Below, piece after piece: positions 1 to 7,971 of a DNA stretch of 64,000 nucleotides. Position numbers and translations under genes: made by a program. Within the stretch, counting starts at the first letter, position 1; every line of letters starts with the position of its first letter. The notes under the pieces were generated by a model. The model had not been told where the DNA came from, ran no database searches, and saw only the letters and a list, made by a program, of their open reading frames with translations. Source of the DNA: Affinirhizobium straminoryzae (GTDB lineage Bacteria; Pseudomonadota; Alphaproteobacteria; Rhizobiales; Rhizobiaceae); assembly GCF_007004135.1 (NCBI RefSeq), contig NZ_VJMG01000015.1, positions 49,093 through 113,092 on the forward strand. Reading direction: 5' to 3'.

Positions 1-1191
1 CTTGCACCCCCGCGCCTGCTGCCTTCCGAAGCAGAGCTGGGACGACTCGCCGAACTGCTCAACGGATCGGAAGCGGTCACGATCCTGGCCGGCAGCGGCT
101 GCGCCGGCGCCCATGATGCGGTGGTAGAACTCGCCCGCCAGCTGGGGGCCCCCGTCGTGCACGCCCTGCGTGGCAAGGAACATGTCGAATGGGACAATCC
201 CTTCGATGTGGGCATGACCGGGCTCATCGGTTTTTCCTCCGGCTATCATGCGATGCTCAACTGCGACACGCTTCTGATGCTGGGCACCGACTTTCCCTAC
301 CGCAACTTCTATCCGGACAAGGCCAGGATCGTGCAGGTGGACCGCGATCCCTCCGCCCTCGGCAAGCGGGCGCATCTGTCGCTCGGGATCGTCGGCGACG
401 TCACGGAAACGATCGAGGCGTTGCTGCCGCGCATCCGGCCGGATCGGGATACCGGTTTCCTCGAGGCCGCCCGCGCCCATTATGCCAAGGCGCGCAAGGG
501 ACTGGACGATCTTGCGCAACCCTCCCGGGACGGGCAGCCGATCCATCCGCAGTACCTCACCCGCCTCGTCAGCGAACTTGCCACGGAGGATGCCATCTTC
601 ACCGCCGACGTGGGCACCCCGACCGTCTGGGCGGCGCGCTACCTGAAAATGAACGGCAAGCGCCGCCTGATCGGCTCCTTCAACCATGGCTCCATGGCCA
701 ATGCCATGCTTCAGGCGATTGGCGCGCAGGCGGCCGCCCCCGACCGTCAGGTCATCTCGCTGTCGGGTGATGGCGGCTTCACGATGATGATGGGGGATTT
801 CCTGTCGCTGTCCCAGCTTGATCTGCCGGTCAAGATCGTGGTTTCCAACAATGGCTCGCTCGGCTTTGTCGCCATGGAGATGAAGGCGGGCGGCTATCTC
901 GACACCGGCACAGACCTCAAGAACCCGAATTTCGCGGCAATGGCCGAGGCGATCGGCGTGAGGGGTTTTCGCGTTGAAAAGGCCGGCGAGCTGGAAGGCG
1001 CGCTGCGCGAGGCCTTCGCCCATCCGGGACCGGCGCTGGTCGATGTGGTCACCGCGCAGCAGGAACTGGTGATGCCGCCCAGGATCAAGCTCGAGCAGGC
1101 CAAGGGCTTCAGCCTCTACATGCTGAAGGCGATCATGAACGGCCGGGGCGACGAGATCATCGAGCTGGCCCGCACCAATCTGCGGCTCTGA
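1..1191 (+). CDS. poxB: Pyruvate dehydrogenase (quinone) / pyruvate oxidase, 5' truncated by window edge
   Basis: The enzyme decarboxylates pyruvate to acetate and CO2 and passes electrons to ubiquinone at the inner membrane. The frame is open from base 1 with no start, so 396 C-terminal residues are visible. The family is about 570 residues long, so roughly 175 are missing upstream. The stretch [19 protein letters not shown] near visible residue 54 is characteristic of PoxB. The thiamine-diphosphate motif is complete: [12 protein letters not shown] near residue 257, then [10 protein letters not shown]. The FUSC-like gene follows 14 bases after the stop and is probably cotranscribed. Assignment to PoxB rather than acetolactate synthase rests on the RGKEHVE region and the C-terminus. 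Confidence 0.93.
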   Translation, partial: LAPPRLLPSEAELGRLAELLNGSEAVTILAGSGCAGAHDAVVELARQLGAPVVHALRGKEHVEWDNPFDVGMTGLIGFSSGYHAMLNCDTLLMLGTDFPYRNFYPDKARIVQVDRDPSALGKRAHLSLGIVGDVTETIEALLPRIRPDRDTGFLEAARAHYAKARKGLDDLAQPSRDGQPIHPQYLTRLVSELATEDAIFTADVGTPTVWAARYLKMNGKRRLIGSFNHGSMANAMLQAIGAQAAAPDRQVISLSGDGGFTMMMGDFLSLSQLDLPVKIVVSNNGSLGFVAMEMKAGGYLDTGTDLKNPNFAAMAEAIGVRGFRVEKAGELEGALREAFAHPGPALVDVVTAQQELVMPPRIKLEQAKGFSLYMLKAIMNGRGDEIIELARTNLRL

Positions 1192-1205
1192 CGGGGAGGC
1201 TTCCG

Positions 1206-1697
1206 ATGACGCCCCGCGACATCGCCTTCGTGCTGCGCTGCTCCGGCGCGGCAACCCTCGCCTATGCGCTGGCTGCAGCGCTCGGTCTTCAACATCCGGT
1301 ATGGGCCTCCATCACCGGCGTGATCGTCTCGCAGGACAACCTCGACCAGACGAGGAGCGCGGTCATCTGGCGGTTCGCAGGCACCGTTGTCGGCATCGCG
1401 GTTGCCGTGATCGCCGGCAGCCTGATCGCCGTGGCCGGCTGGGGCACGGCGGCCCAGACCGGAATCAGCGTCGCGCTTTGCGCGGCGCTTGTCCGGCGCT
1501 GGCCGGACCTGAAGGTGGCTATGTGGACCGCGCCGATCCTGTTCTTCGCACGGGATCCGAACGTCACGCTCCTCTCGGCCGGCTACTGGCGCGGCAGCGA
1601 GGTGGTGCTTGGCGGCCTGACGGGCGTTGCCCTTCACCTGATGGCCGAACAGGCCATGACCTGGCTTGAACAGAAACTTGCGGCGCGAGATCGATAG
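1206..1697 (+). CDS. FUSC-family integral membrane protein
   Basis: This 163-residue protein consists almost entirely of hydrophobic helices separated by short loops. It has the pattern of the FUSC (fusaric-acid-resistance-like) or aromatic-acid exporter membrane domain. Typical features are the early segment GLQHPVWASITGVIVSQDN and a Gly/Ala-rich second helix. It is much shorter than full FUSC exporters and lacks a cytoplasmic domain, so it may act as an oligomer. It starts 14 bases after poxB. A role in efflux of small organic acids is inferred from family and neighbour only. Confidence 0.75.
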   Translation: MTPRDIAFVLRCSGAATLAYALAAALGLQHPVWASITGVIVSQDNLDQTRSAVIWRFAGTVVGIAVAVIAGSLIAVAGWGTAAQTGISVALCAALVRRWPDLKVAMWTAPILFFARDPNVTLLSAGYWRGSEVVLGGLTGVALHLMAEQAMTWLEQKLAARDR

Positions 1698-2019
1698 GCA
1701 GGAAGGCCAGCACCGAAACGGCCTCGACGACACCTCATCCCATTCATCCCACACGCCACCCCGTGACGGCGTCCCCTTGCCTGCTCTGGCGACTGCGTGC
1801 CCACGATCAGGGCGCTGCCGGGGCACAATGATGCGCATGGTGCGCGCGACCAGGGGCAGCCTGTCCTGTTCGATGCCCGCCTAAACCTTTCGCAGAGCCG
1901 AACTACACTTCTGTATAGATGCCCGGATTGGCTGCTCTTCGTAATCTGTGTTCCAGACGAGCGGCTCCTTTAAGGCAGCGATCCGCCGACGACACCTCCC
2001 TCTTTTCAAGGAGCACGGC
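1698..2019. other. Intergenic stretch, 322 bases, no gene supported
   Basis: No frame here has a convincing start, ribosome site and protein-like composition. The only structure I see is a weak dyad, GTGCCC (1797-1802) with GGGCAC (1821-1826), which could be a terminator for the poxB/FUSC pair although no T-run follows. The less GC-rich portion around 1885-1920 probably carries the promoter of the next gene. Confidence 0.4.
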
Positions 2020-2466
2020 ATGACCTCCCTCCGCATGATGATAGAGAGACGCAAGCCGCGCCGGCTTGCCGTCACGGTGGCGCTTGCATGTGTTGCCATC
2101 GCCCTTCTCTCCGGCAATGCCGTTCTGCTGCGGACAGCCGAACCGGGGCTGGCACGAGCCGAGGAGGTCGCCTCGGCCGGTGCCTTCCGCATTCTCGCGC
2201 CGCAGCGCATGGCATGGCTCGCGGGCCTGTCCACCCAGGCCACGGCAACCTCTTTTCCCGAAACCGGAAAGCCGGATGACCTTTCCTGCCTTGCCGCCCG
2301 CGCCGCCACGAAGACCGGCCGCCATGTGGCGCTCGACCCCGCCTCCTTCTGCCGCCTGCAATACCGGCTTCTGAATGCCGAGCTGATCGGCCGCAGGCGT
2401 TCGCTGGAGCTGGCGTTCCGGACCCGGCCCGCCGCATCCCGGACTGCCGCCAACCACGGTTTCTGA
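2020..2466 (+). CDS. Small exported or membrane-anchored protein of unknown function
   Basis: I do not recognise the family. The start at 2020 is chosen because AAGGAG (2008-2013) lies six bases upstream. The 148-residue product has a basic N-terminus (ERRKPRR), then a hydrophobic segment at about residues 14-38 (core AVTVALACVAIALLSG). This looks like an uncleaved signal anchor or a signal peptide. The remainder is soluble, Ala/Arg-rich, and contains Cys in LSCLAAR and SFCRLQ that could form a disulfide in the periplasm. The next gene begins 79 bases downstream on the same strand. Function is unknown. Confidence 0.55.
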   Translation: MTSLRMMIERRKPRRLAVTVALACVAIALLSGNAVLLRTAEPGLARAEEVASAGAFRILAPQRMAWLAGLSTQATATSFPETGKPDDLSCLAARAATKTGRHVALDPASFCRLQYRLLNAELIGRRRSLELAFRTRPAASRTAANHGF

Positions 2467-2545
2467 GGCGCTCTCCCGGAGAGATGCCAAGCGCTTGCAG
2501 GTCCCGCAAGGGAATATCCGATTTGAACAACCGCAGGGGAAATCG

Positions 2546-4219
2546 ATGGAAGATCTCAGCACGCGACGGCACCAGATATTTCCAGTGCTTTCCCCGGACC
2601 AGATCGAGATGGCGAGACGCTTTGCGAGCGGCGAGCCAGTCCGGTTTTCACCCGGCGAGGCCATCTATTCGGTCGGAGATCGTCAGGCGCCCGCCTGGCT
2701 GGTGATCGAGGGCAGCATGGAGGTCTATCGTCACGAGGGGCTTTCCGGCGAAGCGCCGATCACCTGCCATGGTGTCGGCCAGCTGTCCGGCGAGGTCAAC
2801 CAGCTCTCCGGCCGGCCGACGCTTGCCGGTGCACGCGCCGGGCAGACGGGCTGCACGGCCATGCCCTTCGACGCCGCCCATCTGCGCGCACTGGTCATCG
2901 GCTCCGCAGAGGTCGGCGAAGTCATCATGCGCGCGCTCATCCTGCGTCGCGTCAACCTCATCGATACCGGGGCGGGCTCGGTGCTGATCGGCATCGCCGG
3001 CAATGCGGCCCTCGCCCGCCTGCAGGGCTTTCTGACACGCGGCGCCTTTCCCTACACCGTCCTGGATGCCGCGATCGAGGGAGAAGGCAAGGCGCTGATC
3101 GATCGCCTCGGTATCCAGGCCGCCGAACTGCCGCTGATGGTCTGTCCGAACGGAACGATCCTTCGCAACCCGAGCGATGCCGAAGCAGCGACCTGTCTTG
3201 GCATGACCCCGGACCTGCCCCTGGGCAAGATCTATGATGTAGCGATCGTCGGCGCCGGTCCCGCAGGGCTTGCAACCGCCGTCTATGCCGCATCCGAAGG
3301 GCTTTCCGTGATCGTCCTCGACGAACGCGCCGTGGGCGGTCAGGCTGGCGCCTCCTCACGCATCGAAAACTATCTCGGTTTCCCCACCGGCATTTCAGGA
3401 CAGGCGCTCGCCGGCCGGGCCTACAACCAGGCGCTCAAGTTCGGCGCGGAAGTGGTGCTGCCCGTCGCTGTCGAGGACCTGGTTCCGGCGCAACGCACCG
3501 GCAGCTTCCTGTCGCTTGCCCTTGCAGGCGGCAGACGGGTGGAGGCCCGCACGATCGTCGTCGCCTCCGGCGCGCGCTACCGGCGCCCGGAGATCGACGG
3601 CATCGCGGCTTTCGAGGGCAACGGCATTTCCTACTGGGCCTCGCCCATCGAGGCAAAGCTCTGCGCCGGACAGGATGTGGTTCTCGTCGGCGGCGGCAAC
3701 TCGGCCGGTCAGGCCATCGCGTTCCTTGCGCCGCAGGTCAGCAAGCTCCATCTCGTGGTGCGCCGCGCGCTGGAAGAAACCATGTCCCGGTATCTGATCG
3801 ATCGCATCAAAGCGCTGCCAAACGTTGTCTTCCACCTGAATTGCGAGGTGGATGCCATCGAAGGCAATGCGGCGCAGAGGTTATGCTCCGCAACCGTGCG
3901 CAACCGTCGCGACGGCAGCATGGCGCAATTGCCGCTGCATCATCTGTTCCTGTTCATCGGTGCCGATCCCAATTCCGGCTGGGTCCGTGACCATATCCGC
4001 ACCGACCCCAAGGGGTTCATCATCACCGGCCAGGGCTTCGATGCGGCGGGCGAACAGACGCGGAGGCCGCTGCCGCTGGAAACGAGCCTGCCGAACGTGT
4101 TTGCGATCGGCGATGTCCGCGCCGGCTCGACCAAACGGGTCGCCGCAGCGGTGGGCGAAGGCGCGGCCGTCGTCGCACAGATCCACTTGGCCCTCCACCA
4201 TATCGGCGCCCGCCGCTGA
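2546..4219 (+). CDS. Cyclic-nucleotide-binding-domain FAD-dependent oxidoreductase, thioredoxin-reductase-like
   Basis: The 557-residue protein has three parts. An N-terminal cNMP-binding-like beta-roll covers about residues 1-140. A central glutaredoxin-like segment without a CxxC covers about 145-230. A C-terminal two-dinucleotide flavoprotein of the thioredoxin-reductase class follows, with FAD motif VGAGPAG near residue 235, GGQAGASSRIENYLGFP, NADPH motif VGGGNSAGQA, and terminal FAD motif AIGDVRAGSTKR. The CxxC redox pair expected between the two dinucleotide domains is absent, so disulfide reduction is doubtful. The start at 2546 (ATG) follows AGGGGA at 2535-2540. A TTG start at 2495 in the same frame is less likely. 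Confidence 0.85.
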   Translation: MEDLSTRRHQIFPVLSPDQIEMARRFASGEPVRFSPGEAIYSVGDRQAPAWLVIEGSMEVYRHEGLSGEAPITCHGVGQLSGEVNQLSGRPTLAGARAGQTGCTAMPFDAAHLRALVIGSAEVGEVIMRALILRRVNLIDTGAGSVLIGIAGNAALARLQGFLTRGAFPYTVLDAAIEGEGKALIDRLGIQAAELPLMVCPNGTILRNPSDAEAATCLGMTPDLPLGKIYDVAIVGAGPAGLATAVYAASEGLSVIVLDERAVGGQAGASSRIENYLGFPTGISGQALAGRAYNQALKFGAEVVLPVAVEDLVPAQRTGSFLSLALAGGRRVEARTIVVASGARYRRPEIDGIAAFEGNGISYWASPIEAKLCAGQDVVLVGGGNSAGQAIAFLAPQVSKLHLVVRRALEETMSRYLIDRIKALPNVVFHLNCEVDAIEGNAAQRLCSATVRNRRDGSMAQLPLHHLFLFIGADPNSGWVRDHIRTDPKGFIITGQGFDAAGEQTRRPLPLETSLPNVFAIGDVRAGSTKRVAAAVGEGAAVVAQIHLALHHIGARR

Positions 4220-4376
4220 GGCAATTCCGTAAAGGCAGAAACCGGATGGCGTGCGCCATTGCGCGAACCGAATGAGACGCCGAATGAGACAGGGCGTTTC
4301 GGGCGGGTTCCGTTCCACGGACGCGATCGAAGGGCTGACGCCGCCCTTTCCAAGCGAGGTCAGCCGGCGCATGCTC

Positions 4377-5492
4377 CTACAGCGCGGAGGCTCCCAGCTG
4401 TCGACCATAGGCGACGATATCCCGGCCGACACCGATGCGGTCTGCCTCATAGCGACGCAAGGCGGCCGGGAGCTCCTCTGTCGCGGCAAGGCAATGGCTG
4501 AGCGCCATCACGTCGCCGGCCGCCTTGGACACCCCCATGGCCGTATGTGGACGTGCCACGAAGGCGGCATCCCCGATAAGGGCGATCGAGCGGCCGATCA
4601 TGCGCGGCGCTTCGTAATCGAAGATGCCCTGGATGGAGGGCAGCGGCTCTGCCGCCACCGCAAGCGCGAACTGCGGCGGCAGCACGCGCGTGGCATCCGC
4701 ACGCAAGGCCACAAGACGATCCTCGGACAGCCCGCCGCGCGGCAGCGAAAAGACGTGGCTTTGCCGGTCCTTGTCTGTAAAGGTTGCAGCCAGATCCTGC
4801 TGCGGCACCGGCCGAAACCAGACCCAGTTGTAACGACGGCGGCCAACGTCCGTTTCGCCCTTCGGCCCCGGAACGAGATAGCCAAGCACGTGCACGCCCG
4901 GCGCGATGTAGAAGGCGAAGCGATCGAGAAGCATGGCGGCCGCTCGTGGCAGGGCTGCTTCCGGAACAAGGCCGCGCCAAGCGACATAACCGGCATAGCG
5001 ATTTCCGCTGTCATCCGGGTTGACCGCGGCGCGCACCATCGAGCCAAGGCCATCGGCTCCGATGACGAGATCGGCCCTCTCCGTCTCGCCGCCGCCAAAG
5101 ACGATCTCCGCGCCGTCATCCCCGTCGCGCACAGCGATGGCGGCGCGACCAAGCGCATAGGTCTCGGGTGCGATGCGGGACGCGACCGTTTCGAACAGGA
5201 CGTCCCAGGAGATCTGGGTCTGCGGCATGTCAAGCCTGTGCGCCACGCTGCCATTACGCGCCAGATAGACGCGTTCGCGGGCGACGACACCGACATGCGC
5301 CACATGTTCGCATCCGATCAATCGCAAGATGTGCAGCAGATCGCGCTGGCCGACCAGGCCGGCACCTCGCCCCGCAAGACCATGTCCAGAGCGTTCGAAG
5401 ATACGCACATCATGGCCGGCCTGCTGCAGCAGGATGCCGGCAAAGAGACCCGCAAGGGAACCGCCCACAATCCTGACAGTCAGTTTTCGCAT
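4377..5492 (-). CDS. FAD-dependent aromatic-ring monooxygenase (PHBH fold)
   Basis: The 371-residue protein has the class A flavin monooxygenase signature. It shows an FAD dinucleotide motif at residues 5-16 (RIVGGSLAGLFA), a DG motif (VIGADGLGSMVR) and a GD motif (ALIGDAAFVARPHTAMGVS). The closest recognisable relatives are 2,6-dihydroxypyridine 3-hydroxylase-like enzymes, which hydroxylate small aromatic or heteroaromatic rings with NAD(P)H and O2. The start at 5492 is fixed by AGGAGG seven bases upstream. It faces the preceding flavoprotein gene tail to tail. The substrate cannot be told from sequence. Confidence 0.82.
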   Translation of the reverse strand: MRKLTVRIVGGSLAGLFAGILLQQAGHDVRIFERSGHGLAGRGAGLVGQRDLLHILRLIGCEHVAHVGVVARERVYLARNGSVAHRLDMPQTQISWDVLFETVASRIAPETYALGRAAIAVRDGDDGAEIVFGGGETERADLVIGADGLGSMVRAAVNPDDSGNRYAGYVAWRGLVPEAALPRAAAMLLDRFAFYIAPGVHVLGYLVPGPKGETDVGRRRYNWVWFRPVPQQDLAATFTDKDRQSHVFSLPRGGLSEDRLVALRADATRVLPPQFALAVAAEPLPSIQGIFDYEAPRMIGRSIALIGDAAFVARPHTAMGVSKAAGDVMALSHCLAATEELPAALRRYEADRIGVGRDIVAYGRQLGASAL

Positions 5493-5827
5493 CGTCGCCT
5501 CCTCAGCGTCAGGCCCTTGCTGCCGATGGCAATACGGGCCAGACATGACCACCATCTAAGGCCGGCCGTATGTCCGGAGCACGTGGATGACACCCGGAAT
5601 GACCGGGACATTCATGGGCTTCGGGCCGAAGGCGACCGACCGGCTTGTGCCCGTCAGAATATGATCGGTGCGCCGGTCTCTGGAATCATCGGGTGGTATG
5701 GCGCGACCTGCACGGAGGTATGGGTTGCGCAACGCAGGAAAGCGCCCCTCACGGAAACGGTTTGCGCAGGCGCGATGCATGCGTCGCGGCCGGTTGCGCC
5801 GCCGTGATGCCGATCATGGTGACCGTG
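5493..5827. other. Intergenic stretch, 335 bases, promoter of the monooxygenase
   Basis: No gene is supported. The stretch separates the GntR regulator stop from the monooxygenase start on the same strand, so the monooxygenase has its own promoter here. A near-palindrome, CGCGATGCATGCGTCGCG with two mismatched central-arm positions, lies at 5771-5788 about 40 bases past the regulator stop. It may be part of a terminator or a protein site. Nothing else stands out. Confidence 0.4.
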
Positions 5828-6604
5828 TCAGGCGCGAAAACCCACAATGCCGCCATTGCGCGCGATCACTCGGCGCACATCGCTTTCGGCGCCGTCGAGG
5901 AGGGTGAGCGTCGCGGCGCGGGCGCGAGGTTCGTCGCGGGTGGAAATTGCGTCCAGCAATGCGCGGTGCAAGGGAATGGCGTGGCGCTGGTCGCCGGTGA
6001 TTTCGTCCGACAGCCGGAAACTGATCAGCAGCGCCACCTCGATCATGCCCGACAGGCTGCCGATCAGATCGTTGCCGGTGAAGCGCAGGATCGCCAGATG
6101 GAATTGCAGATCCGGCAGGGCGAACGCGGCATTGTCGCTGGCCGCCTCCTCCATGCGCTGCATGATCTCCCGCAGCGTTGCAATCTGCTCGGCGGTGGCG
6201 CGGCGGGCGCAAAGCGCTGCGGCCTCCGGTTCGATGGCACGGCGCAGTTCGAACAGCGCCACGACATCATCGATCTTTGGAGAGGCAAAGCGCCACAGCA
6301 GAAGATCGGGGTCCAGATGGTTCCAGTCGGCACGCGGGCGCACGCGGGTGCCCGTCTTCTGCCGTGCCTCGATCATGCCCTTGCCGGACAGAACCTTCAG
6401 ACCCTCGCGCAGAACGCTGCGGGTCACGTCAAAACGCTGACACAACTCATCGGCGGGCGGCAACACCTCGCCTGCGCCAAAGACGCCCGAGACGATCATG
6501 TGACCCAGCCGCCGCACCAGGATCTCGTGCAGATTGCCACCGCGACCGCCATCGCCGCCAAGGGCCACCGAGAAATGCACAGGGTCTAAGCTCGTCTTGA
6601 TCAT
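5828..6604 (-). CDS. GntR-family transcriptional regulator, FCD (FadR) subfamily
   Basis: The 258-residue protein has an N-terminal winged helix (VRRLGHMIVSGVFGAG, then LCQRFDVTRSVLREGLKVL) and an all-helical C-terminal FCD ligand domain. The FCD domain shows the metal-binding pattern, with Asp in LPDLQFHLAIL and His in HAIPLHRALLDAI. It resembles DgoR/UxuR-type regulators of sugar-acid genes. The start at 6604 is preferred over upstream in-frame codons because the protein then begins at the usual place before the helix-turn-helix. It is transcribed divergently from an SDR dehydrogenase, which it probably controls. Confidence 0.88.
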   Translation of the reverse strand: MIKTSLDPVHFSVALGGDGGRGGNLHEILVRRLGHMIVSGVFGAGEVLPPADELCQRFDVTRSVLREGLKVLSGKGMIEARQKTGTRVRPRADWNHLDPDLLLWRFASPKIDDVVALFELRRAIEPEAAALCARRATAEQIATLREIMQRMEEAASDNAAFALPDLQFHLAILRFTGNDLIGSLSGMIEVALLISFRLSDEITGDQRHAIPLHRALLDAISTRDEPRARAATLTLLDGAESDVRRVIARNGGIVGFRA

Positions 6605-6670
6605 CTGAAACCTTCGGGATGAAGCCTCGAAGCGCCGGTGACGCCGCGCGCATAGAAACGCTCGCGCTTC

Positions 6671-6685
6671 GATGCATACTGCATC
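6671..6685. promoter_or_regulatory. Candidate operator for the divergent GntR regulator
   Basis: GATGCA and TGCATC form perfect 6-bp arms around TAC in the 177-base gap between the GntR gene and the SDR gene. The AT-rich tract just downstream (6697-6740) likely holds the divergent promoters. FCD regulators usually bind short dyads like this in shared promoter regions. Binding is inferred. Confidence 0.4.
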
Positions 6686-6781
6686 CCCGGTCAAAGATGG
6701 TATGGAAAAATTCCGAATAATCGAAATATACAACATTATCCCTCAGGCATCCCGCCACCCCTCTTCCGGAGTCGGACCACG

Positions 6782-7558
6782 ATGACGTTCCAGCACCCTT
6801 TCGCCACCTATCCCAGCCTGCAGGACCGAAGCATCTTCATCACCGGCGGCGGCAGCGGCATCGGCGCAAGTCTGGTGCGGCACTTTTCAGCACAGGGCAG
6901 CCGCGTCACCTTCGTCGACATCGCAGAACAACCCTCGAAGGTTCTGGTGGAGGAGATCGCGGGAAAGGGTCACACAGCACCGCTCTTCCTGCCCTGCGAC
7001 CTGCGGGACACCGATGCGCTGCGCCAGGCCATTCACGTGGCGGCAAAGACGCATGGTCCGGTGACGGCTCTCCTCAACAACGCCGGCAATGACGACAGGC
7101 ATCGTACCGAAGACGTGACGCCCGCCTACTGGGACGACCGGATGAGCGTCAACCTGAAGCACCAGTTCTTTGCTGCCCAGGCCGTGCGGCCGATGATGCG
7201 TGACGCCGGCGGCGGCTCCATCATCAATTTCAGCTCCATCACCTGGATGGTCGGGGATGCCGATTGCCCCGCCTATGTCACTGCCAAGGCGGCCGTCTGG
7301 GGCATGACCCGCGCACTCGCCCGCGAATTCGGCCCGGAACGCATCCGGGTGAATGCCCTCGTGCCGGGCTGGGTGATGACGGAACGTCAGATGAAGCTGT
7401 GGCTGGACGCAGCCGGCGAGCGCCAGATCCGCGACCGTCAGTGCCTGGAGGACAAGGTGCAGCCGGACGACATCGCCCGCATGGCACTGTTCCTGGCGGC
7501 AGACGACAGCCGCATGTGCACCAGCCAGCAATTCGTCGTGGACGGCGGCTGGATCTGA
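6782..7558 (+). CDS. SDR-family sugar dehydrogenase-like oxidoreductase
   Basis: This 258-residue classical short-chain dehydrogenase has the cofactor motif TGGGSGIG at about residues 20-27, NNAG near residue 96, catalytic Ser in NFSSITW, and YVTAK as the Tyr-Lys pair near residue 164. Asp in FVDIAEQ after beta-2 favours NAD+ over NADP+. The C-terminus VDGGWI is typical. Relatives in rhizobia include aldose 1-dehydrogenases (galactose, arabinose, fucose type). Divergent transcription from a sugar-acid-type GntR regulator supports a sugar substrate, but the exact one is not known. Confidence 0.85.
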   Translation: MTFQHPFATYPSLQDRSIFITGGGSGIGASLVRHFSAQGSRVTFVDIAEQPSKVLVEEIAGKGHTAPLFLPCDLRDTDALRQAIHVAAKTHGPVTALLNNAGNDDRHRTEDVTPAYWDDRMSVNLKHQFFAAQAVRPMMRDAGGGSIINFSSITWMVGDADCPAYVTAKAAVWGMTRALAREFGPERIRVNALVPGWVMTERQMKLWLDAAGERQIRDRQCLEDKVQPDDIARMALFLAADDSRMCTSQQFVVDGGWI

Positions 7559-7971
7559 TTGCCGCGTGCGGTGCCATGCGACCGACGCAGCGATCGCATG
7601 GCCGACGTCTCCCCATCGACAGATCCTTGCATGGAATGCGCCGGCGGCATCACGACATCTGGCGGGATGTCAGCGCTCACGTTCCCGCACGCCAGGAACG
7701 CAGCTGCGCAAAGGGCACACGCGCCTCCGGTTTATTTTTATGAATATTCATAATTTTCATTTCGCTGTCATGAGAGAGGATTAGTCCGGGGTACCGAAGG
7801 ACAAGGACACCGGCGCAACGGTTCGGGTGCCATCGAAGGCGATGGTTCCGTGAGCCGTCTGACGACCATGCGCATGGTGCCCCGGCCCCTTCACGGATGG
7901 TGTGTGTCCGCGCCCGGGCACGGATCCATCGCGCCCTGTTTTTGATCCCGTCAGCAGAAGGTCCTCCAGTC
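7559..7971. other. Intergenic stretch, 413 bases, with three dyads and an AT-rich island
   Basis: No gene is supported. The stretch holds a 9-bp stem-loop after the SDR stop (listed separately). It also holds an AT-rich island at 7731-7770 with the 12-bp palindrome ATGAATATTCAT (7740-7751), and the 14-bp palindrome ACCATGCGCATGGT (7865-7878) about 95 bases before the autotransporter start. The AT-rich island is the likely promoter of the autotransporter gene, and the palindromes are candidate protein sites. Confidence 0.45.
7573..7602 (+). terminator. Stem-loop after the SDR gene
   Basis: GCCATGCGA and TCGCATGGC form a perfect 9-bp stem with a 12-base loop starting 15 bases past the SDR stop. 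No T-run follows, so it may be a weak terminator or an mRNA 3'-end stabiliser. Confidence 0.45.

Noticed and set aside
4251..5807. A 518-codon plus-strand frame over the flavin monooxygenase
   Set aside because: The minus strand encodes a complete flavin monooxygenase with AGGAGG at its start. The plus frame shows no motif.
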